Translations under genes and position numbers: made by a program
Assembly (NCBI GenBank): GCA_965248735.1
Contig: OZ252146.1
Coordinates: 2,790,001-2,854,000, forward strand
Length of the DNA stretch: 64,000 nt
Source: Aldehydirespirator sp965248735
GTDB lineage: Bacteria > Actinomycetota > Acidimicrobiia > Acidimicrobiales > Aldehydirespiratoraceae
Reading direction: 5' to 3'
Shown: piece after piece, positions 41,605 through 50,178 of the stretch
Layout: each line of letters begins with the position of its first letter
Position numbering within the stretch: position 1 is the stretch's first letter
Notes under the pieces: generated by a model
Database searches by the model: none
The model's input: the letters and a program-made list of their open reading frames with translations, nothing else
What the model was told of the DNA's origin: nothing

Positions 41605-42885
41605 CTAGTTCTTGGGAAGTTGGCTGAAGGGAGTGTCGCGGGCCGGGCCGGGCTCCCTGGGCAGCCCGAGCACGCGCTCGCCGATGATGTTGCGCTGCAC
41701 CTGGTCAGTGCCGCCGTAGATGGAGGGTGCGGGCGAGAACAGCGCCAACTCGCCGATGTGGCCGCCGCTCTGGCTGTCGGAGTCGCCCATGAGCATCCCG
41801 TCGGCGCCGACGACCCGCAGGCCGATATCGCGGAACGACCGGGTCAGCTCGCTCATGGTCAGCTTGGCGATGTTGGGCGCGGCCGCGCTGGCCGAGCCGC
41901 CGGCTCGGGCCCGCTGGATCGACAGCCGGTTGATCTCGATGAGCCCGTAGAGGCGCATCAGATCGTCGCGCAGCACCCTGCTGGCGACGGTGCCGTTCTT
42001 GCGGGCGAGGTCGACCAGCCACCACCAGAGGTCGATGCCCAGCGGCGGGACGCCGTCGAGCGCCTGCATCGATCGGGTGACGAAGTCTCCTGCCCGCCGG
42101 CCCAGGACGCCGCCCTTGGGGCCGGGTATGAGCTCCGGCGGCTTGCGGCCCGACGCTCCCAGTGATGCCCGCTCCACCATCAGCGTGGTGTTGCCCACCC
42201 TCCAGCCGTTGTTGAGCCCGCCGATCAGGGCGCTGTCGGCCACCCGGGCCTCGTCGAGGAATACCTCGTTGAACAGGGCCCGTCCCGTCATCTCGGTCAG
42301 GGGTCTTACCTCCACCCCGGGCTGTTCCATGTCGAACGCGAACCAGGAGATGCCGGCATGCTTGGGCAGGTCGGGGTCCGTGCGGGCCAGCAGCATGCCC
42401 TTGTCGGCAACCTGGCCCCCGGAGGTCCACACCTTCTGGCCTGAAATCACCCACTCGTCGCCGTCGCGCTCGGCCCGGCACTGCAGGCTGGCCAGGTCGG
42501 AGCCGGCGTTGGGTTCGCTGAAGAGCTGGCACCATCCGACCCGGCCATCGAGAATCTCGGGAACGAACCGCTCGATCTGCTCGGGCGTGCCGTGGATGGC
42601 GATGGTGGGGGCGGCCAGCATCCGCCCCAAGCCTCCGGGCGGGCCCAGCACCGCTCGCTCGGCCAGCACCAGCGACACCACCGCAGCATGGCCCTGGCCG
42701 TAGCCGCGTCCGCCCGCGGGCACGGGCAGCATCGGGTGGGAGTAGCCGGCCCCAGCCAGCAGGCGCCACCACTGGCCCACCTCGAGATCTGGATCCCAGT
42801 TCTCGTCGCAGAATGACTCGACCTCGGCGCGCACTGCTGCCGCGTCGATGTCGGTGGCGGGCGGGGCGGAGGCGGTCTCGGTCAT
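41605..42885 (-). CDS. Acyl-CoA dehydrogenase
   Basis: The 426-aa flavoprotein from the ATG at 42885 has an N-terminal helical domain, WCQLFSEPNAGSDLASLQ and WVISGQKVWTSGG (FAD site), a middle beta domain, and a C-terminal block PSIYGGTDQVQRNIIGERVLGLPREP. The usual catalytic Glu position (YEGT) is YGGT, so the base must lie elsewhere or the partner be heteromeric, as in several actinobacterial FadE proteins. It starts 5 nt after the amidohydrolase stop. Confidence 0.92.
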   Translation of the reverse strand: MTETASAPPATDIDAAAVRAEVESFCDENWDPDLEVGQWWRLLAGAGYSHPMLPVPAGGRGYGQGHAAVVSLVLAERAVLGPPGGLGRMLAAPTIAIHGTPEQIERFVPEILDGRVGWCQLFSEPNAGSDLASLQCRAERDGDEWVISGQKVWTSGGQVADKGMLLARTDPDLPKHAGISWFAFDMEQPGVEVRPLTEMTGRALFNEVFLDEARVADSALIGGLNNGWRVGNTTLMVERASLGASGRKPPELIPGPKGGVLGRRAGDFVTRSMQALDGVPPLGIDLWWWLVDLARKNGTVASRVLRDDLMRLYGLIEINRLSIQRARAGGSASAAAPNIAKLTMSELTRSFRDIGLRVVGADGMLMGDSDSQSGGHIGELALFSPAPSIYGGTDQVQRNIIGERVLGLPREPGPARDTPFSQLPKN

Positions 42886-42890
42886 GGTCC

Positions 42891-44177
42891 TCAGGTGGGC
42901 CGGGGCTCGTTCAGGTAGGAGACGTTGTCGAGCATGATGGCACGGCGGTCGGCCTCGGAGAAGCCCTTCAGCTCGGCCAGATAGTCGAGAGGCTCGGGCA
43001 TCCCCTCGATGTGGGGCCAGTCCGAGCCGAATATCACCCGATCGGCGCCCATCAGATCGGTCACCTCGTTCACATCGTCCTCCCAGAACGGGTTCACCCA
43101 TACATGGGCCTTGAAGGTGTCGATGGGATGGTCGTCGAACCACCAGTAGTTCTTCTTGGCGATCTGGGAGAACTTGCGGAACATGGGGGCCAGGAAGTCG
43201 GAGCCGTTCTCCACCGAGGCCACCCGCAGGTTCGGGAAGCGGTCGTAGAGCTTCTCGAACACCGACTGCATCAGCCAGTCCTGGGCGGCCCGCTCGATGG
43301 CGAAGGCCCGAAGGTTGGGGGCCCCGGCCATGCCGCCGCCCAGCCCGGCCGAGGAGAACTCGTCGTCGGCGTAGCCCTGGGAGGAGTAGCCCGAGTCCGA
43401 GGCGTGGATCACCACCGTCACGCCGGCGTCGTTGATGAGCTGCCACACCGGGTCGAACGTCGTGTGGAACGGCGAGAGCTGGCCGGTGCGGGTGGTTACC
43501 GCGGCGGGGCGCACGACCAGGATGCGGGCCCCGAGGCCGAGCACCCGGTCCACCTCGGCGGCCGCGGCGGCGGGGTCGCCGAGCGCGATGTAGGGCGCGC
43601 CGAAAATGCGCTCGGCGCAGTTGTAGCCCCAATCCTCATGGAGCCACCGGTTGAAGCCGCGCATCATGGCCACCGCCGCGTCGATGTCGTGGCGCAGCAG
43701 CTCCTCGTAGAGAACGCCGAGGGTGGGGAACAGCCAAACGGCCTGCAGGCCCTGCGCGTCCATCACCTTGAGCCGGGCCTGGGAGTTCATGTAGTGGTCG
43801 GGCAGCGGTTCCCGGTCGCGCAGCATTTCGGCCGGGTTGCGGCCTTCGGGGTTGCCCTTGAAATAGTCGCGCAGCGCTCCGGGCTTGGCGATCGGGTTCC
43901 AGGTGGGGTTGGCCACGGCACGGGCCAGCCGTCCCCCGACGAGGTGATGCTTACGGCCGCCCATGTCCACCCACTGCACCACCCGGGGCTGCATCCGGGG
44001 GTCGACGTGGCGGGTGAACGCGTCGAGGGCTTCGTAGTAGTGGTTGTCAGCGTCGAAGGGCCGGTAGCCGAGATCCTCCGCGGTCAGCGCGACAGCTCCG
44101 GACTGCGGGCTGTAGATGTCGCCAGCCCTCGGCGGGACCGAGCCGTCGGCGATGCCGGGGAGGTCGTCGGGCGCCAC
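42891..44177 (-). CDS. Amidohydrolase-family protein (Amidohydro_2)
   Basis: The 428-aa TIM-barrel protein has FDADNHYYEALDAFTRHVDP at the N-terminus, where the HxH ligand pair is replaced by D-N-H-Y-Y-E, as in many actinobacterial members. VTVVIHASDSGYSSQG, RVASVENGSDFLAPMF and VIFGSDWPHIEGMPEP (final Asp) follow. The GTG at 44177 leaves only 24 bp to the divergent gene, so promoters must overlap coding DNA. It heads the operon that includes the acyl-CoA dehydrogenase. Substrate unknown. Confidence 0.85.
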   Translation of the reverse strand: MAPDDLPGIADGSVPPRAGDIYSPQSGAVALTAEDLGYRPFDADNHYYEALDAFTRHVDPRMQPRVVQWVDMGGRKHHLVGGRLARAVANPTWNPIAKPGALRDYFKGNPEGRNPAEMLRDREPLPDHYMNSQARLKVMDAQGLQAVWLFPTLGVLYEELLRHDIDAAVAMMRGFNRWLHEDWGYNCAERIFGAPYIALGDPAAAAAEVDRVLGLGARILVVRPAAVTTRTGQLSPFHTTFDPVWQLINDAGVTVVIHASDSGYSSQGYADDEFSSAGLGGGMAGAPNLRAFAIERAAQDWLMQSVFEKLYDRFPNLRVASVENGSDFLAPMFRKFSQIAKKNYWWFDDHPIDTFKAHVWVNPFWEDDVNEVTDLMGADRVIFGSDWPHIEGMPEPLDYLAELKGFSEADRRAIMLDNVSYLNEPRPT

Positions 44178-44201
44178 GGCGTCACGCTACCGTGTTGGTC
44201 G

Positions 44202-44636
44202 ATGCCGCCCAAGACCTTCTCCACGGCCCAGCTGCAGGCCCGTACCCTCAAGAGGGGTGAGAGAGTGCGGCTGGTCGCCGAGTTGCCCGGCGTGTCGGAG
44301 GGCACCGAGGGCAAGGTGGCGATGGCCAACGGATTCACCTGGAACCGCTACTGGGTGAGGCTGGTCGACGGTCGGGTGGTCGGCCACATCGATCACGGCA
44401 ACCTCGTCCGCACGAAGGACTACGGCCGGTTCTTGGTCGCCCGCGACCGGGAAACTGAGGAGGCCGAGAGGGCCGCGCTGCGGGCGGCGGAAGCCCCGGA
44501 TGCTCCGTCGGCGAGCGCAGCCGCGGACGGGGGAGCGGCTGACGGAGGCACCGGCGAGGCCGTGGTCAACGGCGTGCCCGTGCCCGCCTACTTGCTGGAG
44601 CGCTCGGCGGAGGCCAGGACCAGGCTCGGCGCCTGA
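44202..44636 (+). CDS. Conserved-looking hypothetical protein (144 aa)
   Basis: The ATG at 44202 gives an N-terminal folded domain of about 85 residues, rich in beta propensity (LKRGERVRLVAELPGVSEGT; NRYWVRLVDGRVVGHIDHGNLV), followed by an Ala/Gly/Glu-rich linker and a C-terminal VVNGVPVPAYLLERSAEAR. The RVRLV...GTEGKV pattern resembles small SH3-like barrels, but no family is recognised. It is followed by two tandem palindromic repeats. Confidence 0.6.
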   Translation: MPPKTFSTAQLQARTLKRGERVRLVAELPGVSEGTEGKVAMANGFTWNRYWVRLVDGRVVGHIDHGNLVRTKDYGRFLVARDRETEEAERAALRAAEAPDAPSASAAADGGAADGGTGEAVVNGVPVPAYLLERSAEARTRLGA

Positions 44637-44660
44637 GATCAATGCTCTGCTGGGCGGCTT

Positions 44661-44808
44661 GCAGCCGAATTGGCAGCGGTTGGGGCCCTATTGGGCGTTC
44701 TGTGCTGCCAGTTCCCTTGTGGGTGCCGGGGTGTGCAGCCGAATTGGCAGCGGTTGGGGCCCTATTGGGCGTTCTGTGCTGCCAGTTCCCTTGTGGGTGC
44801 CGGTGCCG
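44661..44808. repeat. Tandem palindromic repeat, two 74-bp units
   Basis: Two almost identical 74-bp units lie between convergent genes. Each has a 46-nt core bounded by AATTGGCAGC and GCTGCCAGTT, which pair 9 of 10 (cores at 44668-44713 and 44742-44787), with a conserved TTGGGCGTTCTG inside. The same core recurs at 58951-59284 in a different tandem unit. It could form a hairpin acting as a bidirectional terminator. Confidence 0.85.
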
Positions 44809-44821
44809 GGGCTTGCGCCGG

Positions 44822-45979
44822 TCAGGGCGTCCAACCCCTGAGTCGTCGCATCGCCTCGGCCATGTCGTCGGTGGCGCCTGCGTAGGAGAACCGTGCGTAG
44901 CGGTGGCCTTGGGCCGGGTCGAAGTCGATGCCGGGCGTCGCCGCCACTCCGAGTTCGTCGAGCCACCGGCGGCACAGCGCCTGGCTGTCGGCGGCGAGGT
45001 GGTCGACGGCCGCGTACACGTAGAAGGCTCCGTCGCTGGGAGCCAGGCGGTCGATGCCGGCCGCGGGGAGCCCATCGAGCAGCACGGCCCGGTTGGTGGC
45101 GTAGCGGGCCACATTGGCCTGCAGCTCGTCGTGGCAGTCAAAGGCAGCCACCGCGGCCATCTGCGACAGGGTGGGCGCCGCCACGAAGAAATTCTGGGCC
45201 AGCCGGCGGACCGGCTCGACAAGGTCGGCAGGGGCCACTACCCAGCCGAGGCGCCAGCCGGTCATCGAGAAGTACTTGGAGAAGCTGTTGACCACGAGCG
45301 CGTCCGAGTTGAGGCTCAGCGCGGTGGGGGCCGGTTCGCTGTAGGTGATTCCGTGGTAGATCTCGTCGGCCACGAGGCGGACGCCGTGGGTCGCGCACCA
45401 GTCCGACACCGCGGCCAGCGACGGGCCGTCGAGCATGGTCCCCGACGGGTTGGACGGCGAGGCCAGCACCAGCCCGTCGACGGAGCCGGTACGCCGGCAA
45501 AGCTCCTCCATCAGCTCCGGCGACGGCTGGAAGCGCGTCTCGGCCGAGGTGGGCAGCGTCACCACCTCGGCGTTGAGCGCCTGCAGGGCGTTTCGGTAGC
45601 ACGGATAGCCCGGCGTGGGCACCACCACCCGGTCGCCGGCGTCGAAGGCGGCCAGGAACGACAGCACGAACGCCCCCGAGGCGCCGAAGGTCACGACGAC
45701 GCGGCCGGGGTCGACGTCGGCGCCGTACCAGGACCGGTAGTGCTCGCAGATCCGCTTCCTCAGCGCCTCGAGTCCTGCCGCCGTGGTGTATCCGAGCACG
45801 TCCGAGTCGAGAGCGGCGTGCGCGGCCCGGATCACCCCGGCGGGCGCGGGTGTGGACGGCTGGCCCACTTCCAGGTGCAGCACGTCGCCGCCGGCCGCGG
45901 CCCGCTCCTCCGCGGCGCGCATCACCTCCATCACGTAGAACGGGCTGATGCCCGATCGCCGGGACTGCGGCAGTGCCAC
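44822..45979 (-). CDS. Class I/II pyridoxal-phosphate aminotransferase
   Basis: The 385-aa fold-type I aminotransferase has LHLEVGQPSTPAP, VVVTFGASGAFVLSFLAAFDAGD (PLP phosphate region), VVPTPGYPCYRNAL, LVLASPSNPSGTML, LVADEIYHGITYS, and SFSKYFSMTGWRLGW with the PLP lysine. AspC/AlaT-like; the amino donor is not determinable. The 3' end stops close to the tandem repeats. Confidence 0.92.
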   Translation of the reverse strand: MALPQSRRSGISPFYVMEVMRAAEERAAAGGDVLHLEVGQPSTPAPAGVIRAAHAALDSDVLGYTTAAGLEALRKRICEHYRSWYGADVDPGRVVVTFGASGAFVLSFLAAFDAGDRVVVPTPGYPCYRNALQALNAEVVTLPTSAETRFQPSPELMEELCRRTGSVDGLVLASPSNPSGTMLDGPSLAAVSDWCATHGVRLVADEIYHGITYSEPAPTALSLNSDALVVNSFSKYFSMTGWRLGWVVAPADLVEPVRRLAQNFFVAAPTLSQMAAVAAFDCHDELQANVARYATNRAVLLDGLPAAGIDRLAPSDGAFYVYAAVDHLAADSQALCRRWLDELGVAATPGIDFDPAQGHRYARFSYAGATDDMAEAMRRLRGWTP

Positions 45980-46024
45980 GACGGCAATGATGCCACCGGC
46001 GCGTCGGGGGTATGGTGTCGGCCC

Positions 46025-46651
46025 GTGGATGTGTTCTCCTTCGGAATCTGCGGCGGCTCCGGCGCGGGCAAGACGACCCTCACCAAGCGGCTCCTGGAGC
46101 GCCTGGGCAATAACGAAGCGAGCGTCCTGGCCTTCGACGCGTACTACCGCGACCTGTCACACCTGCCCTTTGCCGAGCGGCGCCGCCGCAACTTCGACCA
46201 TCCCGACGCGCTGGACAGCGACCTGTTCCTGCAGCACCTCGACGCGCTGCGCCAGGGCATCGATGTGGACGTGCCCGTCTACGACTTCGCGACCCACACC
46301 CTCAGCGGCCGCTTCGAACGGGTGGCGGCCGCCCCCTTGCTGCTCGTGGAAGGCATCCTGCTGTTGGCCTTCGAGGAGGTGGCGGAGCGGATGGACTTCT
46401 CGGTCTTCGTCGACGTTGGCGAGGAGGTGCGCCTTCAGCGCCGCATCCAGCGGGACATGTCCGAGCGGGGCCGGCCGGAGGACCATGTGCGCAGGCAGTT
46501 CGCGACCACGGTCGCGCCCATGCACGACGCCTACGTTCAGCCCAGCCGCCAACGGGCCGACCGGATTGTGGCCCCTCTCGACTCCGACTCGCTGGCCGAC
46601 GAGCTTTTGGCGATGCTGGCGCCCGCCGTGGTGGCCGCGGGCCCCCGCTAG
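46025..46651 (+). CDS. udk: Uridine kinase-like P-loop kinase
   Basis: The 208-aa product from the GTG at 46025 has GICGGSGAGKTTLTKRLLERL (Walker A), FDAYYRDLSHLPFAERRRRNFDHPDALD (nucleoside-binding region typical of uridine kinase), VPVYDFATHTLSG, LLLVEGILLLAFE, and RRIQRDMSERGRPEDHVRRQF. These match Udk over the whole length. It phosphorylates uridine/cytidine in pyrimidine salvage. Divergent from the aminotransferase. Confidence 0.92.
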   Translation: MDVFSFGICGGSGAGKTTLTKRLLERLGNNEASVLAFDAYYRDLSHLPFAERRRRNFDHPDALDSDLFLQHLDALRQGIDVDVPVYDFATHTLSGRFERVAAAPLLLVEGILLLAFEEVAERMDFSVFVDVGEEVRLQRRIQRDMSERGRPEDHVRRQFATTVAPMHDAYVQPSRQRADRIVAPLDSDSLADELLAMLAPAVVAAGPR

Positions 46652-46655
46652 CGGG

Positions 46656-47261
46656 CTAGAGAACGGCGCCCTCGCCGGCGAGCAGTTTGGCCTTGAGGTC
46701 GCTGCTGTAGCCGTAGTTGCCCACTCCCCCGCTGCTGGGCACTACCCGGTGGCAGGGAACCAGCAGCGGCACGGGGTTGCGGGCCATGGCCGTGCCCACG
46801 GCGCGGGCGGCCCTGGGCCGGCCCACGATCGCGGCCAACTCCCCATAGGTCCGGACCTCGCCGCGGGGGATGCGAGCGGTCGCTCTCAGGACCTCCTGGT
46901 GGAACGGCGAGCGCGACGACAGGTCGACGGGAACGTCGGTGCGCCCGGTGGCGAGAGCCTCGCTCACCCGGGCCACAAGCTTGGGATCGGGGTCGGGATC
47001 AGGCTCGACATCGGTTCCTGCCTCATCGCGCATGTAGTCGACGAAACGCCCTGGATCGGGTTCGCGGCCGTCCGGCGTGATCAAGAGACCCGACACCCAC
47101 CCGTTCGAGTGCGCCACGAACACGGGCCCCGCAGGGCTGTCGGCCCTGAACCACAAGTGTGTCTGTCCGGCCCGCTCGGGCACGTCCTCGTCCCCGCGGA
47201 CCGCAGCGGGCTCGTCGGGGCTGGCGCCAATGCTCTGTGCTCTGTCGCGATTTGTTCTCAT
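46656..47261 (-). CDS. ogt: Methylated-DNA-protein-cysteine methyltransferase
   Basis: This suicide repair enzyme removes O6-alkylguanine lesions. The 201-aa product has an N-terminal ribonuclease-like domain (FVAHSNGWVSGLLI) and the C-terminal active domain FHQEVLRATARIPRGEVRTYGELA, RAARAVGTAMARNPVPLLVPCHRVV, with the acceptor Cys in PCHRV. It converges on udk with 4 bp between stops. Confidence 0.94.
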   Translation of the reverse strand: MRTNRDRAQSIGASPDEPAAVRGDEDVPERAGQTHLWFRADSPAGPVFVAHSNGWVSGLLITPDGREPDPGRFVDYMRDEAGTDVEPDPDPDPKLVARVSEALATGRTDVPVDLSSRSPFHQEVLRATARIPRGEVRTYGELAAIVGRPRAARAVGTAMARNPVPLLVPCHRVVPSSGGVGNYGYSSDLKAKLLAGEGAVL

Positions 47262-47385
47262 GGGGCAATCTCCGTTCTAGCGTGCTCGAAATTACATCGA
47301 TGAAGGTTCGGCTCGGACGGTAACGGGAACACCTCCGCCGCGCAAGTGCCTGTCTAGGAGAGGCGGTGACCTGTCCGCGAGGCCT

Positions 47386-48060
47386 CTATGCGAGCTCGGG
47401 GATCGCCCAGTCCACCGGCTCGCGTCCCGCCGCGACCAGGGCCTCGTTGGCCCGGCTGAAGGGCCGGCTGCCAAAGAAACCGCCCGAAGCCGACAGCGGC
47501 GACGGATGGGCCGACTCGATCACGGCGTGGCGGCTGGTGTCCACCAGGGACCGCTTGCGGCGGGCCGAGCCGCCCCACAGGATGAACACCACCCGCTCAT
47601 CCTTGTCGTTGACCACGCTGATCACCTCGTCGGTGAAGGTCTCCCAGCCCTTGCGCTGGTGGCTGGCCGCCCGGCGGGCCTGGACCGTGAGCGTGGCGTT
47701 GAGCAGCAGCACCCCCTGTCGGGCCCAGTGCTCCAGCGAGCCGTGGCTGGGCACGGGAGCGCCGATGTCGTGGTGCAGCTCGTCGAGGATGTTGACCAGC
47801 GACGGCGGCTTGGCCACTCCGGGCCGTACCGAGAAGCACAGTCCGTGGGCCTGCCGGGGACCGTGGTAGGGGTCCTGGCCCAGGATGAGCACCTTCACCG
47901 AGGCGTATGGGGTGAGATGCAGGGCCGCGAACACTTCGTCGTGGGGCGGGAACACCTGGTGTCGGGCCCGTTCGGCCCGCACGTAGTCCTGCAACCCGCG
48001 CCAGTAAGGCTTGTCGAACTCGCCCCTCAGCAGCGGGTTCCAATCGGTCTTGGGCGCCAT
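47386..48060 (-). CDS. ung: Uracil-DNA glycosylase (family 1)
   Basis: Ung excises uracil from DNA. The ATG at 48060 gives 224 aa. Motifs are VLILGQDPYHGPRQAHGLCFSV with the catalytic Asp, LLLNATLTVQ, VFILWGGSARRK, and IESAHPSPLSASGGFFGSRPF with the catalytic His. A GTG three codons upstream is an alternative start. Confidence 0.96.
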   Translation of the reverse strand: MAPKTDWNPLLRGEFDKPYWRGLQDYVRAERARHQVFPPHDEVFAALHLTPYASVKVLILGQDPYHGPRQAHGLCFSVRPGVAKPPSLVNILDELHHDIGAPVPSHGSLEHWARQGVLLLNATLTVQARRAASHQRKGWETFTDEVISVVNDKDERVVFILWGGSARRKRSLVDTSRHAVIESAHPSPLSASGGFFGSRPFSRANEALVAAGREPVDWAIPELA

Positions 48061-48117
48061 CGGCGCCACAGTAGAACGAAGGCGGGACGGTTGTGGGCGA
48101 TCCCGGACGGGACCAGG

Positions 48118-49137
48118 TCAAGCCGGGCGGGTGCCCACGATGCTGGCCCGCTCCATTATCCGCACGTCCGGGTAGTAGTCGCTGGCCGCGTAGTGCTGCA
48201 CCGAGCGGTTATCCCAGAACACGACAGTGTCGGGCGCCCATCGGACCCGGAACTGGTACTCGACCACGCTGGCCTGGCCGGCCAGCTGTCTGATGAGCTC
48301 GATGCCCTCATCGGCGTCCATCCCGTCGATGTGCGACGTGAAGTAGCAGTTCACGAAGATCAGCTTGCGGCCCGTCTCCGGATGCGTGCAAACCACCGGG
48401 TGGCGGGCCAAGGGGTACCGGGCCCGGAACTCCTCCTGCTTGCCCTCGGGCACCTGGTGCTTGAAGGCGAGCATGAAGTCGTGCACCGCGAACATGTCCG
48501 CGATCCGCTCCCTCACCGCGTCGTCGAGGCCGTCGTAGGCCGCGCCCATGTCGCTGAACAGGGTGTCGCCGCCGGTGGCCGGGACCTGGATGGCGTGCAG
48601 GATCGCCCCCATCGAGGGCACCTCCCGCCAGGTCACATCGTGGTGCCAGCCGTTCTCGAAGCCGCCGGTGTCGACCCCCTTCTCGAAGCGCACGAGCTCG
48701 GGATGCTCGGAGTTGCCGGTGATGAACGGGTGGATCTCCAGCTCGCCGAAGTGGCGGGCGAAGGCAACGTGCTGAGCCGGAGTGATCGGCTGGTCGCGGA
48801 ACACCAGCACCTTGTAGTCGAGCAGCGCCTGGCGGATCTCGGCGACCACCTCGTCGTCGAGGTTGGAGCCCAGGTCGACGCCGCCCACCTCGGCGCCGAG
48901 GGTGGCCCCCTGGGGTGTCACCTCGATGTGCCGGAGGGAGGGGCGGGCCAGCCGGGCCCGCTCGTCGGCCAGGTGGAGCCACGGGCCGAGATCGAGTCCG
49001 TACCGGTCGATGCGGACCCTCCCGGGGGTGACCCGGGACGCCGGGTCGGAGGTCCCGGCCTGCTCGGCGCCTGCTCGGGGGCCGTTCGAGCCGCTCACTG
49101 CGGCGTCGGCGGAAGCGGCGCCGGAGCCGCCGCTCAC
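48118..49137 (-). CDS. TauD/TfdA-family Fe(II)/2-oxoglutarate dioxygenase
   Basis: The 339-aa dioxygenase has VLVFRDQPITPAQHVAFARHFGELEIHP, the HxD metal pair in NGWHHDVTWREVPS, and the distal His/Arg in WDNRSVQHYAASDYYPDVRIMER. TauD-type enzymes release sulfite from sulfonates or sulfate esters, or hydroxylate aryloxy acids; the substrate here is not known. A 60-residue N-terminal low-complexity extension may not be translated. The start is 48 bp from the divergent zinc ABC ATPase gene. Confidence 0.9.
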   Translation of the reverse strand: MSGGSGAASADAAVSGSNGPRAGAEQAGTSDPASRVTPGRVRIDRYGLDLGPWLHLADERARLARPSLRHIEVTPQGATLGAEVGGVDLGSNLDDEVVAEIRQALLDYKVLVFRDQPITPAQHVAFARHFGELEIHPFITGNSEHPELVRFEKGVDTGGFENGWHHDVTWREVPSMGAILHAIQVPATGGDTLFSDMGAAYDGLDDAVRERIADMFAVHDFMLAFKHQVPEGKQEEFRARYPLARHPVVCTHPETGRKLIFVNCYFTSHIDGMDADEGIELIRQLAGQASVVEYQFRVRWAPDTVVFWDNRSVQHYAASDYYPDVRIMERASIVGTRPA

Positions 49138-49185
49138 TGCGGCCGGGGCGGTGGCGATGACATGGGAGGAATATACCGTTGGGTC

Positions 49186-50091
49186 ATGGTGAACGCCGTC
49201 AAGGTGGAGGACCTAACCGTGGAGTTCGACGCCGTCACCGCGCTCGAAGGCGTGACCTGCACGTTCGAGCCGGGCACGTCCACGGCGGTCATGGGCATCA
49301 ACGGATCGGGCAAGACGACCATGCTGGAGTGCCTGGCCGGACTTCAGAAGCCCAGCTCGGGCCGCATCAGCGGGATGTCCGAGAACCTGGCCTACGTTTG
49401 CCAGCACCTTCCCGCCTGCTGGATGCCGATCACCGCGGGCGAGGTGCTGGCCATGGGCCGCTACCGCAGGCGTGGGCTGCTCGGGCGGCTGCGGGCCTCT
49501 GACCGAGCCGCCATGCGCGCCGCGGGCGAGCATCTCGACGTGAGCCGGTTCTCTGATCGCAGCTTTGGCGACCTCAGCGGAGGCCAGCAGCAGCGGGTGA
49601 GGATCGCCCAGGTGCTGGCCGGCGAGCCCGACGTCATCATGCTCGACGAGCCTGTCACCGGCTTGGACATACCCACTCAGGAGCGGATCTTGAACGTGAT
49701 CGAGGAGTACTCGTCGCGGGGCGCCATCGTGATCATCACCACCCACCATCTCGATGAGGCCCGGCACTGCGACTCGGTGATGCTGATGGCCAACCGGCTC
49801 GTGGCCTCCGGGGCCCCCGACGAGATGCTGACCGAGGCGAGGCTGCGGGAGGTGTTCGGGGACCGGGTGCTCGGCGACCACGCCGACCACGACCACGGCC
49901 AGGACATGATCGTGCTCGACGACCACGGCCATCACGGGCACGGCCACAGCCACGACCAGCACGGCCGCAGCCACGGCCACGGCGACGGCCACAGTCACGG
50001 CCACAGCCATGACCACAGTCACGACCACCGCGGCCACGGCCACGACCACGGCCATCACGGCCATCCCGGCCACGGACCCCACGCCCACTAG
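49186..50091 (+). CDS. znuC: ABC transporter ATPase with histidine-rich tail (probable zinc uptake)
   Basis: From the ATG at 49186 the product is 301 aa. It has Walker A VMGINGSGKTTMLECLAGL, FGDLSGGQQQRVRIAQVLAGEPDVIMLDEPVTGLD, and VIITTHHLDEA, as in the metal-uptake (ABC-3) ATPase group. The last ~72 residues hold about 28 His in G-H, S-H and D-H repeats, a probable zinc-binding or sensing tail. The znuA/znuB operon at 35.5-37.5 kb lacks an ATPase, so this is a good candidate for the third component, unlinked by about 12 kb. An in-frame upstream ATG at 49162 with GGAGG nearby is an alternative start region. Confidence 0.85.
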   Translation: MVNAVKVEDLTVEFDAVTALEGVTCTFEPGTSTAVMGINGSGKTTMLECLAGLQKPSSGRISGMSENLAYVCQHLPACWMPITAGEVLAMGRYRRRGLLGRLRASDRAAMRAAGEHLDVSRFSDRSFGDLSGGQQQRVRIAQVLAGEPDVIMLDEPVTGLDIPTQERILNVIEEYSSRGAIVIITTHHLDEARHCDSVMLMANRLVASGAPDEMLTEARLREVFGDRVLGDHADHDHGQDMIVLDDHGHHGHGHSHDQHGRSHGHGDGHSHGHSHDHSHDHRGHGHDHGHHGHPGHGPHAH

Positions 50092-50178
50092 CAGGCCGGC
50101 ACCGCCGGTGGGGCTGTTGCGCCTGATTCGGGGCGGGGCCGCAGGCGATCGGCGTCGCCCCTGGCGGCGATCGAGGCT

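Noticed and set aside
47506..49185. Long N-terminal extension of the zinc ABC ATPase ORF
   Set aside because: The ATPase fold begins at 49186; the upstream frame is antisense to ung and the TauD-like gene.
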